Source: Pseudomonadota bacterium
Lineage (GTDB): Bacteria > Pseudomonadota > Gammaproteobacteria > Burkholderiales > Methylophilaceae
NCBI GenBank assembly: GCA_020053735.1
Contig: JAGVMP010000013.1
Coordinates: 1 to 64,000 of the forward strand
Length of the DNA: 64,000 nt
Reading direction: 5' to 3'
How positions within the stretch are numbered: position 1 is the stretch's first letter; every line of letters starts with the position of its first letter. The position numbers and the translations under genes were made by a program. The notes under the pieces were generated by a model. The model was given only the letters and a program-made list of their open reading frames with translations. It had not been told where the DNA came from and did not search any database. Shown here piece by piece: positions 47,412 to 56,871 of this stretch.

Positions 47412-47545
47412 TGCTGGCTGGAGTGAACCAAGTTGGTGCGGGCTTAATCTGTGTAGATTTTACTTGCAGCGCTATTAAGTAAAAGCGTGCCCGTGATAAA
47501 ATAATGTATTCAACTCAACCAATTTTTTGGAAATAAACTACTACC

Positions 47546-48790
47546 ATGTTTAGTACCGCCAACACACTTAGCAAAGCCGACCCTGCATTAGATGCCATGA
47601 TTAACGCAGAAGTGGTGCGCCAACATCAACACATTGAGCTGATTGCCTCAGAAAATTACACCAGTCCAGCAGTGATGCAGGCGCAAGGTTCACAGCTCAC
47701 CAATAAGTATGCAGAGGGTTATCCGGGCAAACGTTTTTACGGTGGTTGTGAATATGTAGATCAAGTGGAACAACTGGCCATTGATCGCCTGAAAGCTTTA
47801 TATGGTGCAGAATACGCCAACGTGCAGCCGCATTCTGGCAGCCAAGCCAACCAAGCGGTGTATTTCAGTATCTTAAAACCGGGCGATACGGTGATGGGCA
47901 TGAACTTGGGCCATGGGGGGCATTTAACCCATGGCTCCCCAGCCAATTTATCGGGCAAATTATTTAATATTGTGGCGTATGGCCTCAATGATAAAGAAGA
48001 AATTGATTACGATGAGATGGAACGCATTGCCATTGAAGCGAAACCAAAATTGTTAATCGGTGGGGCTTCAGCATATGCCTTGCGTTTCGATTGGGCGCGC
48101 ATGGCAGAGATTGCCAAAAAAGTAGGCGCTTATTTCATGGTGGATATGGCGCATTATTCTGGTTTAATCGCGGCGGGTGTATATCCAAACCCAGTGCCAC
48201 ATGCTGATTTTGTCACATCAACCACACACAAAACCTTGCGTGGCCCACGTGGTGGTATTATTTTGGCTAAAGCAGAGTTTGAAAAATCGCTCAATTCTAG
48301 CGTGTTCCCAAGCTTGCAAGGCGGCCCGCTGATGCACGTGATTGCTGGTAAAGCGACGGCTTTCTTGGAAGCTGCTCAACCTGAATTTAAAGTGTACCAA
48401 ACACAAGTGATTAAAAATGCCCAAGCGATGGCGGAAGCCTTAGCTACGCGTGGTTTGCGTATTATTTCTGGCCGTACAGAAAGTCATGTATTTTTAGTGG
48501 ATTTACGCCCGAAAGGCCTTACAGGTAAAGCGGCTGATGCGTATTTGGGTCAAGCGCACATCACCGTGAATAAGAATGCCATTCCAAACGATCCAGAAAG
48601 CCCATTTGTGACTTCTGGTATTCGTATTGGCTCGCCTGCGATTACCACGCGCGGCTTTAAGGAAGCGGAAGCCAAACAAGTGGCCAATTTAATTGCCGAT
48701 GTACTGGATAACCCGACTGATGAAGCAGTGATTGCCGCCACTAAAGAAAAAGTGCATGCTTTAACAGCTCAATTCCCTGTCTATGGCTAA
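47546..48790 (+). CDS. glyA: Serine hydroxymethyltransferase
   Basis: A 414-residue PLP enzyme moving a one-carbon unit between serine, glycine and tetrahydrofolate. [20 protein letters not shown], the PLP lysine in [14 protein letters not shown] and [15 protein letters not shown] are diagnostic. Length equals the family norm. In methylotrophs it links formaldehyde/formate-derived C1 units to biosynthesis. Gene order glyA-nrdR-ribD is common in betaproteobacteria. Confidence 0.96.
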   Translation: MFSTANTLSKADPALDAMINAEVVRQHQHIELIASENYTSPAVMQAQGSQLTNKYAEGYPGKRFYGGCEYVDQVEQLAIDRLKALYGAEYANVQPHSGSQANQAVYFSILKPGDTVMGMNLGHGGHLTHGSPANLSGKLFNIVAYGLNDKEEIDYDEMERIAIEAKPKLLIGGASAYALRFDWARMAEIAKKVGAYFMVDMAHYSGLIAAGVYPNPVPHADFVTSTTHKTLRGPRGGIILAKAEFEKSLNSSVFPSLQGGPLMHVIAGKATAFLEAAQPEFKVYQTQVIKNAQAMAEALATRGLRIISGRTESHVFLVDLRPKGLTGKAADAYLGQAHITVNKNAIPNDPESPFVTSGIRIGSPAITTRGFKEAEAKQVANLIADVLDNPTDEAVIAATKEKVHALTAQFPVYG

Positions 48791-49110
48791 AGTCACTTAA
48801 AAATGTCTGCGCTTGCTAACTTGTGGTTACGCGGTACTCGAAATCCTCATGTACTCTATGTTTCAAGCATATGTACATTCTGGTTTCTGCGTGCCGTGCG
48901 CTTCCAATTTAACTGTGCTCGCCTGATTTTTAAATTGACTTTAGTTGGTTCTCTTATTCATGATCAATCACTTCAAAACCGTAGCGAGCGTTTCAGTCGC
49001 GCGAAGACGCAGAGCTTGGTGCGAGACATACCGTTGTTGGGTAGGCGAGCAGCAAGTAAGCACGCGACAAAGCGAATGAAATGCGCAGCAGGTTTGGGAG
49101 GATTGGTGTA
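48791..49110. repeat. Repeat-like intergenic stretch between glyA and nrdR
   Basis: Resembles the dispersed non-coding repeats seen in betaproteobacteria: ACTCGAAATCCTCATGTACT, then CTGGTTTCTGCGTGCCGTGC, then TTCCAATTTAACTGTGCTCG. A second part (48980-49080) is Arg/Lys-rich if read and carries GAGCGTTTCAGTCGCG. A 102-codon open frame (48803-49111) covers it but has no family features and overlaps nrdR, so I do not call it a gene. GGGAGG at 49096 belongs to nrdR. Confidence 0.45.
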
Positions 49111-49554
49111 ATGAAATGCCCTTTTTGCGGTGATCCCGATACCCAAGTCATTGATTCCAGAGTCAATGACGAAGGTGATTCAATTCGACGTCGCCGCAAA
49201 TGCGGGGCTTGTGACAAACGCTTTACCACCTACGAAACGGCAGATTTACACCTGCCGCAAGTGGTGAAAACCAATGGCACGCGCGAGGAATTTAGCCGCG
49301 ATAAATTACGTTTATCTTTCACTCGCGCTTTGCACAAGCGGCCTGTGCCAACCGAATATGTCGACCGTGCACTTGATCATATTGTGCAAAAAATGCTGGC
49401 GCGTGGTGAGCGCGAAATACCTGCCCGCGATTTAGGCGAAAGTGTGATGAGTGAACTCAAACTGATGGATAAAGTGGCTTATATACGTTTTGCCTCGGTC
49501 TATCGCAGCTTTTCCGATGTGGATGATTTCCACGATGCTATACGTGATTTATAG
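49111..49554 (+). CDS. nrdR: Transcriptional repressor NrdR
   Basis: A 147-residue repressor of ribonucleotide reductase genes. The zinc ribbon is [17 protein letters not shown] with [17 protein letters not shown], and the ATP-cone follows ([17 protein letters not shown]). It binds ATP/dATP and NrdR boxes. GGGAGGA lies nine bases before the ATG at 49111; a longer reading from 49081 adds no conserved sequence. Confidence 0.96.
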   Translation: MKCPFCGDPDTQVIDSRVNDEGDSIRRRRKCGACDKRFTTYETADLHLPQVVKTNGTREEFSRDKLRLSFTRALHKRPVPTEYVDRALDHIVQKMLARGEREIPARDLGESVMSELKLMDKVAYIRFASVYRSFSDVDDFHDAIRDL

Positions 49555-49590
49555 CCGCGACTTATAGCGACTTAATTATTCTTTAGCCAC

Positions 49591-50721
49591 ATGGCTTTTA
49601 CTTCTCAAGATCACCTTTTTATGAGCCGTGCCCTGCAACTGGCAGAGCAGGGCTTGTTCACAACCAAACCCAATCCGCGTGTGGGCTGCGTGATTGTAAA
49701 AGATGGCAAAGTAGTTGGCGAAGGCGCACATTTAAAAGCGGGTGAGCCGCACGCAGAAGTGTTTGCCTTGCAGCAAGCTGGTGCTAATGCAAGCGGCGCT
49801 ACGGCTTATGTGACGCTAGAACCCTGCAACCACACTGGCCGAACTCCCCCCTGCTCCCATACCTTGCTCAAAGCTGGAATTTCTAAAGTCGTTGCCGCTA
49901 TGCAAGACCCGAATCCGCTTGTCGCTGGCAGTGGCTTGGCGCATTTGCAAGCGCATGGCGTAGAAGTCGCCAGCGGATTGATGCAAGCACAAGCAGAAGC
50001 TTTGAACCCAGGTTTTATTGCGCGGATGACGCGCAACATGCCTTATGTGCGCAGTAAAATCGCCGCCAGTTTAGATGGTAAAACTGCGCTCAGTAACGGC
50101 GTCAGTCAGTGGATAACGGGCGAAGCGGCAAGGGCAGATGTGCAATATTGGCGCGCGCGTAGTTGCGCCATCCTCACTGGCGTGGGTACGGTATTAGCAG
50201 ATAACCCGAGCATGACGGTGCGCTTAAATGGTCAGCCGCAAATTGATGCACATGGAGCCCGCATGGATATTGGTCTGCAGCCTATGCGTATTATTGTGGA
50301 TAGTGCATTAAAAACGCCACTCAATGCAAAAATATTGGCTGGAGGCAATGTATTGATAGCCTTTGCACACGATGCTGAATATAAATCCGCCGCATTACTT
50401 GCTGCAGGTGCCGAGTTGCTTTGCATCCCGAATGAACAGGGTAAAGTGTGCCTAAAAACGCTATTAGCGCATCTAGCAGCCCGCGAAATCAACGAAGTGT
50501 TAGCGGAAGCTGGCGAAGGCCTAAATGGTGCCCTATTAGCACAAAACATGATTGATGAGCTGCTGATTTACTACGCACCTAAATTGATGGGCGGTGCTGC
50601 CAAAAGTATGTTTGCCATGCCTGCATTTTCCGCCATGCAGCAAGCAGTTGATTTGCAAATTTTAGATGTGCGCAATATTGGTAGCGATATTCGGCTACGT
50701 GCAAAGCCAGTGTCAAAGTAA
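49591..50721 (+). CDS. ribD: Bifunctional riboflavin biosynthesis deaminase/reductase
   Basis: A 376-residue two-domain enzyme. The N-terminal deaminase has zinc ligands in GEPHAEVFAL and PCNHTGRTPPCSHTLL; the C-terminal reductase starts around residue 150 with SKIAASLDGKTAL and QWITGEAARAD. It carries out steps two and three of riboflavin synthesis. It follows nrdR by 36 bp and precedes tatD by 2 bp. Confidence 0.95.
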   Translation: MAFTSQDHLFMSRALQLAEQGLFTTKPNPRVGCVIVKDGKVVGEGAHLKAGEPHAEVFALQQAGANASGATAYVTLEPCNHTGRTPPCSHTLLKAGISKVVAAMQDPNPLVAGSGLAHLQAHGVEVASGLMQAQAEALNPGFIARMTRNMPYVRSKIAASLDGKTALSNGVSQWITGEAARADVQYWRARSCAILTGVGTVLADNPSMTVRLNGQPQIDAHGARMDIGLQPMRIIVDSALKTPLNAKILAGGNVLIAFAHDAEYKSAALLAAGAELLCIPNEQGKVCLKTLLAHLAAREINEVLAEAGEGLNGALLAQNMIDELLIYYAPKLMGGAAKSMFAMPAFSAMQQAVDLQILDVRNIGSDIRLRAKPVSK

Positions 50722-50723
50722 TC

Positions 50724-51536
50724 ATGTTAATCGACACCCACTGCCATCTGGACGCTGCTGAATTTGATGTAGACAGAGACGCAGAGGCCAGTTTTGCTGC
50801 ACAAGCAGGTGTGCGTATGATAGTCGTGCCATCCGTTACGCCCGAAAATTTTCAAAATGTGATTCAGTTATCAGCCCAACATTCCCATATTTGTTTCGCC
50901 CTGGGCCTGCACCCGATGTTTATCGACAACGCCAGCCCAGGTGACATCAAACGCTTACATGCGTTGATTACCCAGCAACTGGCCACGGCAAATAAACTGG
51001 TAGCAGTGGGTGAAATTGGGTTAGATTTTTTTGTCACGCAGCAAAATCGCGAAACGCAGGAATATTTTTTTGCTGAGCAGCTCAAACTTGCCAAAGAATT
51101 TAATTTGCCTGTCATTTTGCATGTGCGGCGCGCCGTAGATGATGTGCTGAAATACTTACGAAAATATAAAATCAATGGTGGCATTGCGCATGCATTTAAT
51201 GGCAGCCCACAGCAAGCTCAAGAATTTATAAAACTCGGTTTTAAATTAGGATTTGGCGGTGCCATGACTTATTCGCGCGCACTAAAAATTCGTGAACTCG
51301 CCAAAAACTTGCCGATAGAAAGCATTGTATTAGAAACTGACGCACCAGATATTCCGCCTGAATGGTTGGGCACAAAAGGCAGAAATAGCCCAAAAGAGCT
51401 TTTGAAGATTGCGCAAGTTTTAGCTGATTTAAGGCGCATGTCTGTGTCGCAAATCATTGAAATTACAGGCAAAAATTCTGTACAAATTTTACCAAAATTA
51501 GCCGATTTATGCACACCAGTTGAAGTGTTACATTAA
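50724..51536 (+). CDS. tatD: TatD family metal-dependent DNase
   Basis: A 270-residue TIM-barrel hydrolase. The HxH motif is MLIDTHCHLDAAEFD, a glutamate ligand is in AVGEIGLDFF, VILHVRRAVDDVL carries the next histidine, and ETDAPDIPPEW the aspartate. TatD proteins are 3'-5' exonucleases acting in DNA repair. The start lies two bases after ribD, so they are co-transcribed. Confidence 0.93.
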   Translation: MLIDTHCHLDAAEFDVDRDAEASFAAQAGVRMIVVPSVTPENFQNVIQLSAQHSHICFALGLHPMFIDNASPGDIKRLHALITQQLATANKLVAVGEIGLDFFVTQQNRETQEYFFAEQLKLAKEFNLPVILHVRRAVDDVLKYLRKYKINGGIAHAFNGSPQQAQEFIKLGFKLGFGGAMTYSRALKIRELAKNLPIESIVLETDAPDIPPEWLGTKGRNSPKELLKIAQVLADLRRMSVSQIIEITGKNSVQILPKLADLCTPVEVLH

Positions 51537-51668
51537 CAATTGTAAAAAACCTTGTAAAACCAATAGCATACTGTAAGTTATTGATTTTTATAGTAAAAAA
51601 AGTAGATTAAAAAATGAACTTTCAGAAAAAAGCCTTTAAAATTGGTAAGTTACGTTTTTAAGACACAG

Positions 51669-51702
51669 TAATCCACAAAGTTATCCACAGATTTTGTGGA
51701 TT
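51669..51702. promoter_or_regulatory. Cluster of DnaA-box-like sequences
   Basis: A perfect DnaA box TTATCCACA lies at 51681-51689. AATCCACAA just before it (51670) and TTGTGGATT on the other strand just after it (51694) match 7-8 of 9 positions. The 300-bp gap 51537-51834 is very AT-rich and has no gene. It may be a DnaA-regulated promoter for mtnA or a titration site; the chromosomal origin is unlikely without dnaA nearby. Confidence 0.55.
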
Positions 51703-51834
51703 GAAAAGCGCAAAAAACAGAAGCTAAAAAAACGCAAGCATTTTAATTATATTTATTTATACTGTTTTTTAAATTGATGGCATGAAAATTATAATTAAAA
51801 CTGATAAACGCTATGCAAAAATTATCGTAAAACT

Positions 51835-52926
51835 ATGAAAGTCGCCCAAAAGCATTGCCGCACTATTTGGCCTGATGCCCGCTGCAAGTTTGTCCAGATT
51901 ATCGACCAAACCAAGCTACCATTTGCGTTTGAAATTGTGCGCGTGCAATCGTTAGAACAAATGGTGCATGCCATTTCTACCATGCAAGTACGTGGCGCAC
52001 CTTTAATCGGTGTTGCAGCAGCCTATGGCATGGCGCTTGCGATGCTAGAGGATGAGTCCGATGCTTATTTAGCTCAGGTGGCCGAGCTGCTCATTGCTAG
52101 CCGCCCAACTGCGGTGAATTTGGCATGGGCTGTAGGTCGCATGGTGGCTGCGTTGCAGGCAATGCCGCATACAAGGCGAAACTTTACCGCTTGGCGCTTA
52201 GCGGCCAATATTGCCGAGGAAGATGTAGCGCAGAATCAGGCGATTGGCCAGCATGGTTTCGAGTTAATCAAAAGCATGTATCAAAACCAGTTAATAAAAG
52301 ACAGGCCATTCAATATTTTGACCCACTGCAATGCGGGCTGGCTGGCCACCGTAGATTTTGGCACAGCGCTGGCGCCGATTTATGCTGCGCACGATGCTGG
52401 TATCAAGGTACACGTGTGGGTGGGTGAAACGCGCCCACGTAATCAAGGTGCATTTTTAACGGCTTGGGAGCTGGCGCAACACGGTGTTCCGCACACGGTG
52501 ATCACTGATAATGCTGGTGGTCATTTAATGCAGCAGGGTTTGGTCGATATGGTGATTGTAGGCGCAGATCGTGTCACAGCTAATGGCGATGTCTGCAATA
52601 AAATTGGCACCTATTTAAAGGCGTTAGCGGCGTTTGATAACATAGTTTCTAATCAAAGAATCCCTTTTTACGCAGCTGTGCCGAGCCCTACCATTGATTG
52701 GGCTTTAACTAGCGGCAAAGATATTAAAATTGAAGAGCGCAATGGTGATGAAGTATCTAGCATTCAAGGGTTGGACAAAGGTGGCAAGCTGCAAACAGTG
52801 CGCGTCATACCTTTAGAATCAAGTGCCGCCAACCCAGCGTTCGATGTGACGCCAGCGCGCTTAGTCTCCGGTATCATCACAGAAAAAGGCGTGTTTGCAC
52901 CACAAAATTTACATGAGTGTAAATAG
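51835..52926 (+). CDS. mtnA: S-methyl-5-thioribose-1-phosphate isomerase
   Basis: A 363-residue isomerase turning methylthioribose 1-phosphate into methylthioribulose 1-phosphate. MQVRGAPLIGVAAAYGMA, LTHCNAGWLATVDFG with the catalytic cysteine, and IVGADRVTANGDVCNKIGTY with the aspartate are diagnostic. It is followed 57 bp later, across a REP-like repeat, by a class II aldolase gene. Together they salvage methylthioadenosine, a by-product of polyamine synthesis. Confidence 0.94.
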   Translation: MKVAQKHCRTIWPDARCKFVQIIDQTKLPFAFEIVRVQSLEQMVHAISTMQVRGAPLIGVAAAYGMALAMLEDESDAYLAQVAELLIASRPTAVNLAWAVGRMVAALQAMPHTRRNFTAWRLAANIAEEDVAQNQAIGQHGFELIKSMYQNQLIKDRPFNILTHCNAGWLATVDFGTALAPIYAAHDAGIKVHVWVGETRPRNQGAFLTAWELAQHGVPHTVITDNAGGHLMQQGLVDMVIVGADRVTANGDVCNKIGTYLKALAAFDNIVSNQRIPFYAAVPSPTIDWALTSGKDIKIEERNGDEVSSIQGLDKGGKLQTVRVIPLESSAANPAFDVTPARLVSGIITEKGVFAPQNLHECK

Positions 52927-52927
52927 C

Positions 52928-52971
52928 ATGCCTGCAGCCCGCATGGGTATTGGCTCGCAGGGCATTGATTT
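52928..52971 (+). repeat. REP-like repeat copy
   Basis: ATGCCTGCAGCCCGCATGGG, then TATTGGCTCGCAGGGCAT, then TGATTT. This is the cleanest copy of the family. It fills nearly the whole mtnA-aldolase gap, so it is transcribed with both. Confidence 0.75.
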
Positions 52972-52983
52972 GGAAGGTAGAGC

Positions 52984-53652
52984 ATGAATGGTTTATCTGA
53001 ACAGTTACTAAAAACCAGCCAAAAGCTTGCTGAGCTGGGCCTGAATAAAGGCACGTCAGGCAATTGCAGTGTGCGCTCTCAGGACGGCTTTCTCGTTACG
53101 CCATCTGGCATGAGTGTGGAGGACATGACGCCAGCCAGCATGGTGCAAATGCGCTTTGACGGTAGTTTTGAGCTGCAGGTAGAATCAAATGCCAAAAAAC
53201 CTTCATCAGAATGGCGTTTTCATCGCGATATTTTAAGGCCTAACACTTTTTCTTCGCGCCCTGAAATCAACGCGGTTATCCACACCCACAGCATGTTCGC
53301 TACCACCCAGGCTTGCTTACACAAAGATATTCCGCCATTTCACTACATGATAGCGGTGGTGGGTGGCGACACGATTCGTTGCGCGTCTTATGCCCTATTT
53401 GGCTCGCAAGCCTTGTCAGATAACGCACTTAGCGCGTTGCAAGACCGCAAAGCCTGTTTGCTGGCGAATCACGGCATGATAGCGTTGGGGCGCGATTTAG
53501 AAGATGCGTTGGCGGTAACGGTGGAGGTCGAAAACCTGTGTGAGCAATATTGGCGGATTTTGCAGGTTAACCCAAACCCACCGTTACTTAGTGAAGCTGA
53601 AATGCGCGAAGTGTTTCTGCAGTTTAAGGGTTATGGGAAGTGGGCGAAGTAG
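52984..53652 (+). CDS. Class II aldolase, probable methylthioribulose-1-phosphate aldolase
   Basis: A 222-residue class II aldolase/adducin protein. LNKGTSGNCSVRSQDGFLVT and TPSGMSVEDM bind phosphate; INAVIHTHSMFA carries the zinc histidines and LLANHGMIALG the third. Members range from fuculose-phosphate aldolase to MtnB dehydratase. Next to mtnA, and with no mtnC or mtnD in the window, the best guess is the aldolase of the DHAP shunt, cutting 5-methylthioribulose 1-phosphate into DHAP and methylthioacetaldehyde. MtnB is the alternative. GAAGGTAG precedes the ATG. Confidence 0.8.
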   Translation: MNGLSEQLLKTSQKLAELGLNKGTSGNCSVRSQDGFLVTPSGMSVEDMTPASMVQMRFDGSFELQVESNAKKPSSEWRFHRDILRPNTFSSRPEINAVIHTHSMFATTQACLHKDIPPFHYMIAVVGGDTIRCASYALFGSQALSDNALSALQDRKACLLANHGMIALGRDLEDALAVTVEVENLCEQYWRILQVNPNPPLLSEAEMREVFLQFKGYGKWAK

Positions 53653-53654
53653 CT

Positions 53655-53935
53655 TGTCATTCCGTGCTTGACACGGAATCCAGTGGCTTTTGAAACAAGT
53701 CGGGGGTAGCCCGACACCTAGTCACTTTCTTTTGCTTGCCAAAAAGAAAGTAACCCAAGAAAACGGCACCCCGCTGCCGCTTTATCCTTCGGTCTTAGCG
53801 CCGCATCTGGGCGGCTGTGGAACTCGTGCTTTCAGCACTCAAACAGTCCTCGCCGCTTTCCATCTGCCGCTCAAGCCGAAGGCGCGGCAAGGGGATGAAA
53901 GTCAAAAACAAACCATGCGACTGCCAATTTATATA
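53655..53935. repeat. Composite non-coding repeat region
   Basis: Begins with a half MITE-like hairpin (ATTCCGTG/CACGGAAT at 53660-53679). It continues with ACTTTCTTTT...AAAAGAAAGT, a palindrome found widely in proteobacterial intergenic DNA, and then a stretch that reads as Pro/Arg-rich nonsense (53770-53930). The open frame at 53690-53941 has no family features; I do not call a gene. Confidence 0.55.
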
Positions 53936-53940
53936 AAATG

Positions 53941-53985
53941 ATGCTCTGTAAGGCGTATGGATATTGGGCTGCAGGTGTGCCCTAC
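53941..53985 (+). repeat. REP-like repeat copy
   Basis: ATGCTCTGTAAGGCGTATGG then ATATTGGGCTGCAGGTGTGC. It is a divergent copy of the family at 7266, placed just before the end of the DUF4272 gene. Confidence 0.5.
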
Positions 53986-54006
53986 GGGCTTGTTCGCAGC
54001 ATAGGG

Positions 54007-54588
54007 TTAAGTATCCGTTGTAACTTCGTCCCAAGGCAATCCTTCATAACCTACAATCCAATTGATTGCATAGTGACGTTCCTGAATGATTCCTATATCA
54101 AGGTGCGGAGGGATTGGGTGGCCATTTAGCGCTGCATCACGGGCTTGCCAGTGAAACTCTAGTAACTCATCGGCGGCAGTAAGTAAAATTTCATCGGCGC
54201 GGCGCGCGGAAGAGGATATGAAGTCAGCAACCGAAACTGGCCCGTAGGGTGGAAGCAGCTCTTGAAATAAAGACGTATTGCATTGTTCATTTGGTGCTGG
54301 CAGAGCTGTAGTTTTATTTAGCGCCCAAAGAAGTACAATTAAGCGCTCACTATTCCAAGAGGCGTTGATATTTTGTTTCTTTGATGGTTTTTTTGCGCTT
54401 AGGTATGCTAGCTCACTTGGAGATAGCTCTTCCCATAGATTGCTATCTTTTAGCCAAGAGATAACTTTGTTGCGTGGTGCACCAAAAGATAGGGCGACGG
54501 TACCGAAAAGAGCAAGCGCTCGACGTGCGATCGATTTTTCATCGCGAATTTCGTCCTGAGGGAAATCGGAAGTATCTAAGTTGTTCAT
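54007..54588 (-). CDS. DUF4272 domain-containing protein
   Basis: A 193-residue soluble protein. ERLIVLLWALNKTTALP and the C-terminal IIQERHYAINWIVGYEG are the conserved parts of DUF4272, a family of unknown function. It stands alone, oriented with the symporter gene upstream, 22 bp after it. Confidence 0.78.
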   Translation of the reverse strand: MNNLDTSDFPQDEIRDEKSIARRALALFGTVALSFGAPRNKVISWLKDSNLWEELSPSELAYLSAKKPSKKQNINASWNSERLIVLLWALNKTTALPAPNEQCNTSLFQELLPPYGPVSVADFISSSARRADEILLTAADELLEFHWQARDAALNGHPIPPHLDIGIIQERHYAINWIVGYEGLPWDEVTTDT

Positions 54589-54610
54589 ATTATAGCTTTC
54601 AATCTAAAAT

Positions 54611-56632
54611 TTAATGTGAAACATCTTCCACATGCAGCCCAGTATTCTGCCGCACATAAAGTTCTTCCCATAAATCTTCTGCGCGTTTATCACGTGTTAA
54701 CAGTGAAAATAAAATCACCATTAAGAAACCGAGTGGGATGGAAATAATGCCTGGGTTTTTCAAGCGAAATAGCGGTTTCTCAAGCCCCATCATGCTAGTG
54801 GTTTGGTGTTGATATTTAGCTAAATCTTCTTTGGCTTTATCAATTTGCTTTTCTAGCGCAGCTATTTTGATTTGTGCCTTTTTGGTTTCTTCAAGCGGGG
54901 TGTCGTGGTCAATTGAGCTGCTAATGAGCACCACTTGCAGCGGCAAGCTATCTAGCGCTTCTATTGTAGGTTTGGCGGGTTCTGCTTTCTGGCAGAAGGT
55001 AAAAAATTCGCAAAGCAAGCCTTCACTGGCCTTTGCTGCAACAGCAGGTTGACCAACTGCACCTTCTAATACGATGTTGGCATCGGTGACCATTTTTTGC
55101 GGGTAAGTCATATTGGGTGAAATTAGCACCAATAAAATCGCGCTGCCCGCGCCAATCAGCATGCCCATCACCACGCCAGTGGTGTTGCATTTTTTCCAGT
55201 AAAGCGTGAGGAAAATGGCCGGTAAATTGCTGCTGGCTGCCACCGCAAACGCCATGCCAACTAGGTGCGCAACGTTTTGGCCTTTGGCGAGTATGCCAAT
55301 TAAAATAGCGATAATGCCCACGCAAATGGACGCAATTTTTGCTGCTTTCATTTGTTGCGCTTGCGAAGCCATGCCGTCTTTAATCACGTTGACGTATAAA
55401 TCGTGCGCAATCGCCGAAGCCGAAGCCAGCACCAAGCCTGCGACTACCGCGACAATGGTGGCAAAGGCGACTGCGGCCACAAACGCCAACATAAAATTAC
55501 CAAGTAGAGAACTCTCGCCGCCACCTAGATATTGTGCAAGCAGCGGCGCCGCCATATTGCCACCTTTATCAATGCCGCCAATGGTTTCTGGTCCAACATG
55601 TATCGCCGCGCCAAAGCCCAAAAATAAAGTGAGCACATAAAAGCCACCAATAATCGCCATCGCCCACACCACGCTTTTGCGCGCTTCTTGCGCGTTTGGC
55701 ACGGTAAAAAAGCGCATGAGAATGTGCGGTAAGCCTGCGGTGCCAAATACCAGCGCCATACCGAGGCTGATCTGGTCAATCGGATCCTTTAAAAACAAGC
55801 CCGGTTCTAAAAAGCGTTGCCCAAGCTCTTGCGCACTCATGCTGCTGGCAGCAGTGCCTAATAATTTAGCCACTTGCGCTTGAATTTTAGGGTCGTCAAC
55901 TACCGCTTGTAAAAATGCCGGCAGACTGAATCCATAAGGTAACCAAACCAATGTCACTAAAACCAAAGAAGCGATTACCAATAAAACAGCTTTCACGATT
56001 TGCACATAGGTGGTGGCCACCATGCCGCCAAATACCACGTAGGCCAACATGAGGGTGCCGACTGCGATGACACTGACTTCATAATTAATGCCAATCAGCG
56101 TTTTAACCAACACACCGCCACCGACCATTTGCGCGGTGAGGTAGAAAATAGATACGGTAATGGTAGAAAGCGCGGCCACCATGCGCGCTTTTTTGGGATC
56201 GTTGCGAAACGCCAAAATATCACCCAGCGTGTATTTTCCGATATTGCGGCAAGGCTCGGCGATGACTAATAGCACGGCAATATAACCCATTAGGAAGCCG
56301 ACGGAATACATAAAGCCATCGTAGCCGTATAGCGAGATTAAACCTGCGATGCCAAGAAAAGATGCGGCAGAGAGATAGTCGCCTGCAATTGCCCAGCCAT
56401 TTTGCAAGCCAGAGATTGAGTTGCCTGCCGCATAAAAATCCGCGGTAGATTTCACCCGTTTGCTTGCCCAATAGGTGATGTACATGGTGGCGGCGATAAT
56501 ACTGCTAAACACTATAAATGTGAGCCAGCGGTAATCTGTGGAGACTGCGCCAGCAGCCATTGCTGGTGAGGCTTGCAGGGCAGATAAAATTAACAGTATT
56601 TTATTCGCCGTATTAGCAAACTTACTAGTCAT
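54611..56632 (-). CDS. Sodium:solute symporter, VC_2705-type large subunit
   Basis: A 673-residue transporter with a cleavable-looking leader (SALQASPAMAAG), then YRWLTFIVFSSIIAATMYIT and about 13 helices of the SSF fold. GWAIAGDYLSAASFLGI is the sodium-binding segment. Residues about 520-600 are an inserted, partly coiled-coil loop (KKAQIKIAALEKQIDKAKED). It belongs with the DUF4212 gene upstream, the usual pair for acetate or similar acids. The frame stays open upstream to an ATG at 56875 that overlaps the DUF4212 stop (ATGA), but that stretch is a MITE-like repeat. I therefore place the mature start at 56632; translation may still begin at 56875. Confidence 0.88.
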   Translation of the reverse strand: MTSKFANTANKILLILSALQASPAMAAGAVSTDYRWLTFIVFSSIIAATMYITYWASKRVKSTADFYAAGNSISGLQNGWAIAGDYLSAASFLGIAGLISLYGYDGFMYSVGFLMGYIAVLLVIAEPCRNIGKYTLGDILAFRNDPKKARMVAALSTITVSIFYLTAQMVGGGVLVKTLIGINYEVSVIAVGTLMLAYVVFGGMVATTYVQIVKAVLLVIASLVLVTLVWLPYGFSLPAFLQAVVDDPKIQAQVAKLLGTAASSMSAQELGQRFLEPGLFLKDPIDQISLGMALVFGTAGLPHILMRFFTVPNAQEARKSVVWAMAIIGGFYVLTLFLGFGAAIHVGPETIGGIDKGGNMAAPLLAQYLGGGESSLLGNFMLAFVAAVAFATIVAVVAGLVLASASAIAHDLYVNVIKDGMASQAQQMKAAKIASICVGIIAILIGILAKGQNVAHLVGMAFAVAASSNLPAIFLTLYWKKCNTTGVVMGMLIGAGSAILLVLISPNMTYPQKMVTDANIVLEGAVGQPAVAAKASEGLLCEFFTFCQKAEPAKPTIEALDSLPLQVVLISSSIDHDTPLEETKKAQIKIAALEKQIDKAKEDLAKYQHQTTSMMGLEKPLFRLKNPGIISIPLGFLMVILFSLLTRDKRAEDLWEELYVRQNTGLHVEDVSH

Positions 56633-56650
56633 CACGAAAATAACAAATTT

Positions 56651-56816
56651 CGTCATACCAGCGGAGGCTGGTATCCAGGCAGGCAACGTGCTTAGCTTTG
56701 TGATAATTGTATTAAAAGTGGGTTTAAAATTCATAACAAAAAATGACATGAGCGCATTGAATAAAATCACAGCGTCATTTACCTTGACTGGATTCCAGCC
56801 TTCGCTGGAATGACGG
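56651..56816. repeat. MITE-like element inside the symporter 5' region
   Basis: Bounded by CGTCATACCAGCGGAGGCTG (56651) and CAGCCTTCGCTGGAATGACG (56796-56815). The 166-bp element matches the family at 29605 and 31290 in layout and shares the interior AAAGTGGGTTT. Read on the minus strand it is free of stops in the symporter frame and gives the tell-tale EGWNP...WIPASAGMT peptide. Confidence 0.85.
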
Positions 56817-56871
56817 GTTTGGATGTTTTCAGTTTCAGTTGTCCGATGTAGCATTTTTGAGAATGATTGCT

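Noticed and set aside
48803-49111. 102-codon open frame between glyA and nrdR
   Set aside because: Lies in repeat-like DNA, overlaps the nrdR start and has no family motif.
51537-51834. Chromosomal replication origin
   Set aside because: AT-rich with DnaA boxes, but too few boxes and no dnaA, dnaN, rpmH or gidA nearby.
53690-53941. 83-codon open frame after the aldolase gene
   Set aside because: Composed of dispersed intergenic repeat sequence with a Pro/Arg-rich translation; no ribosome site.
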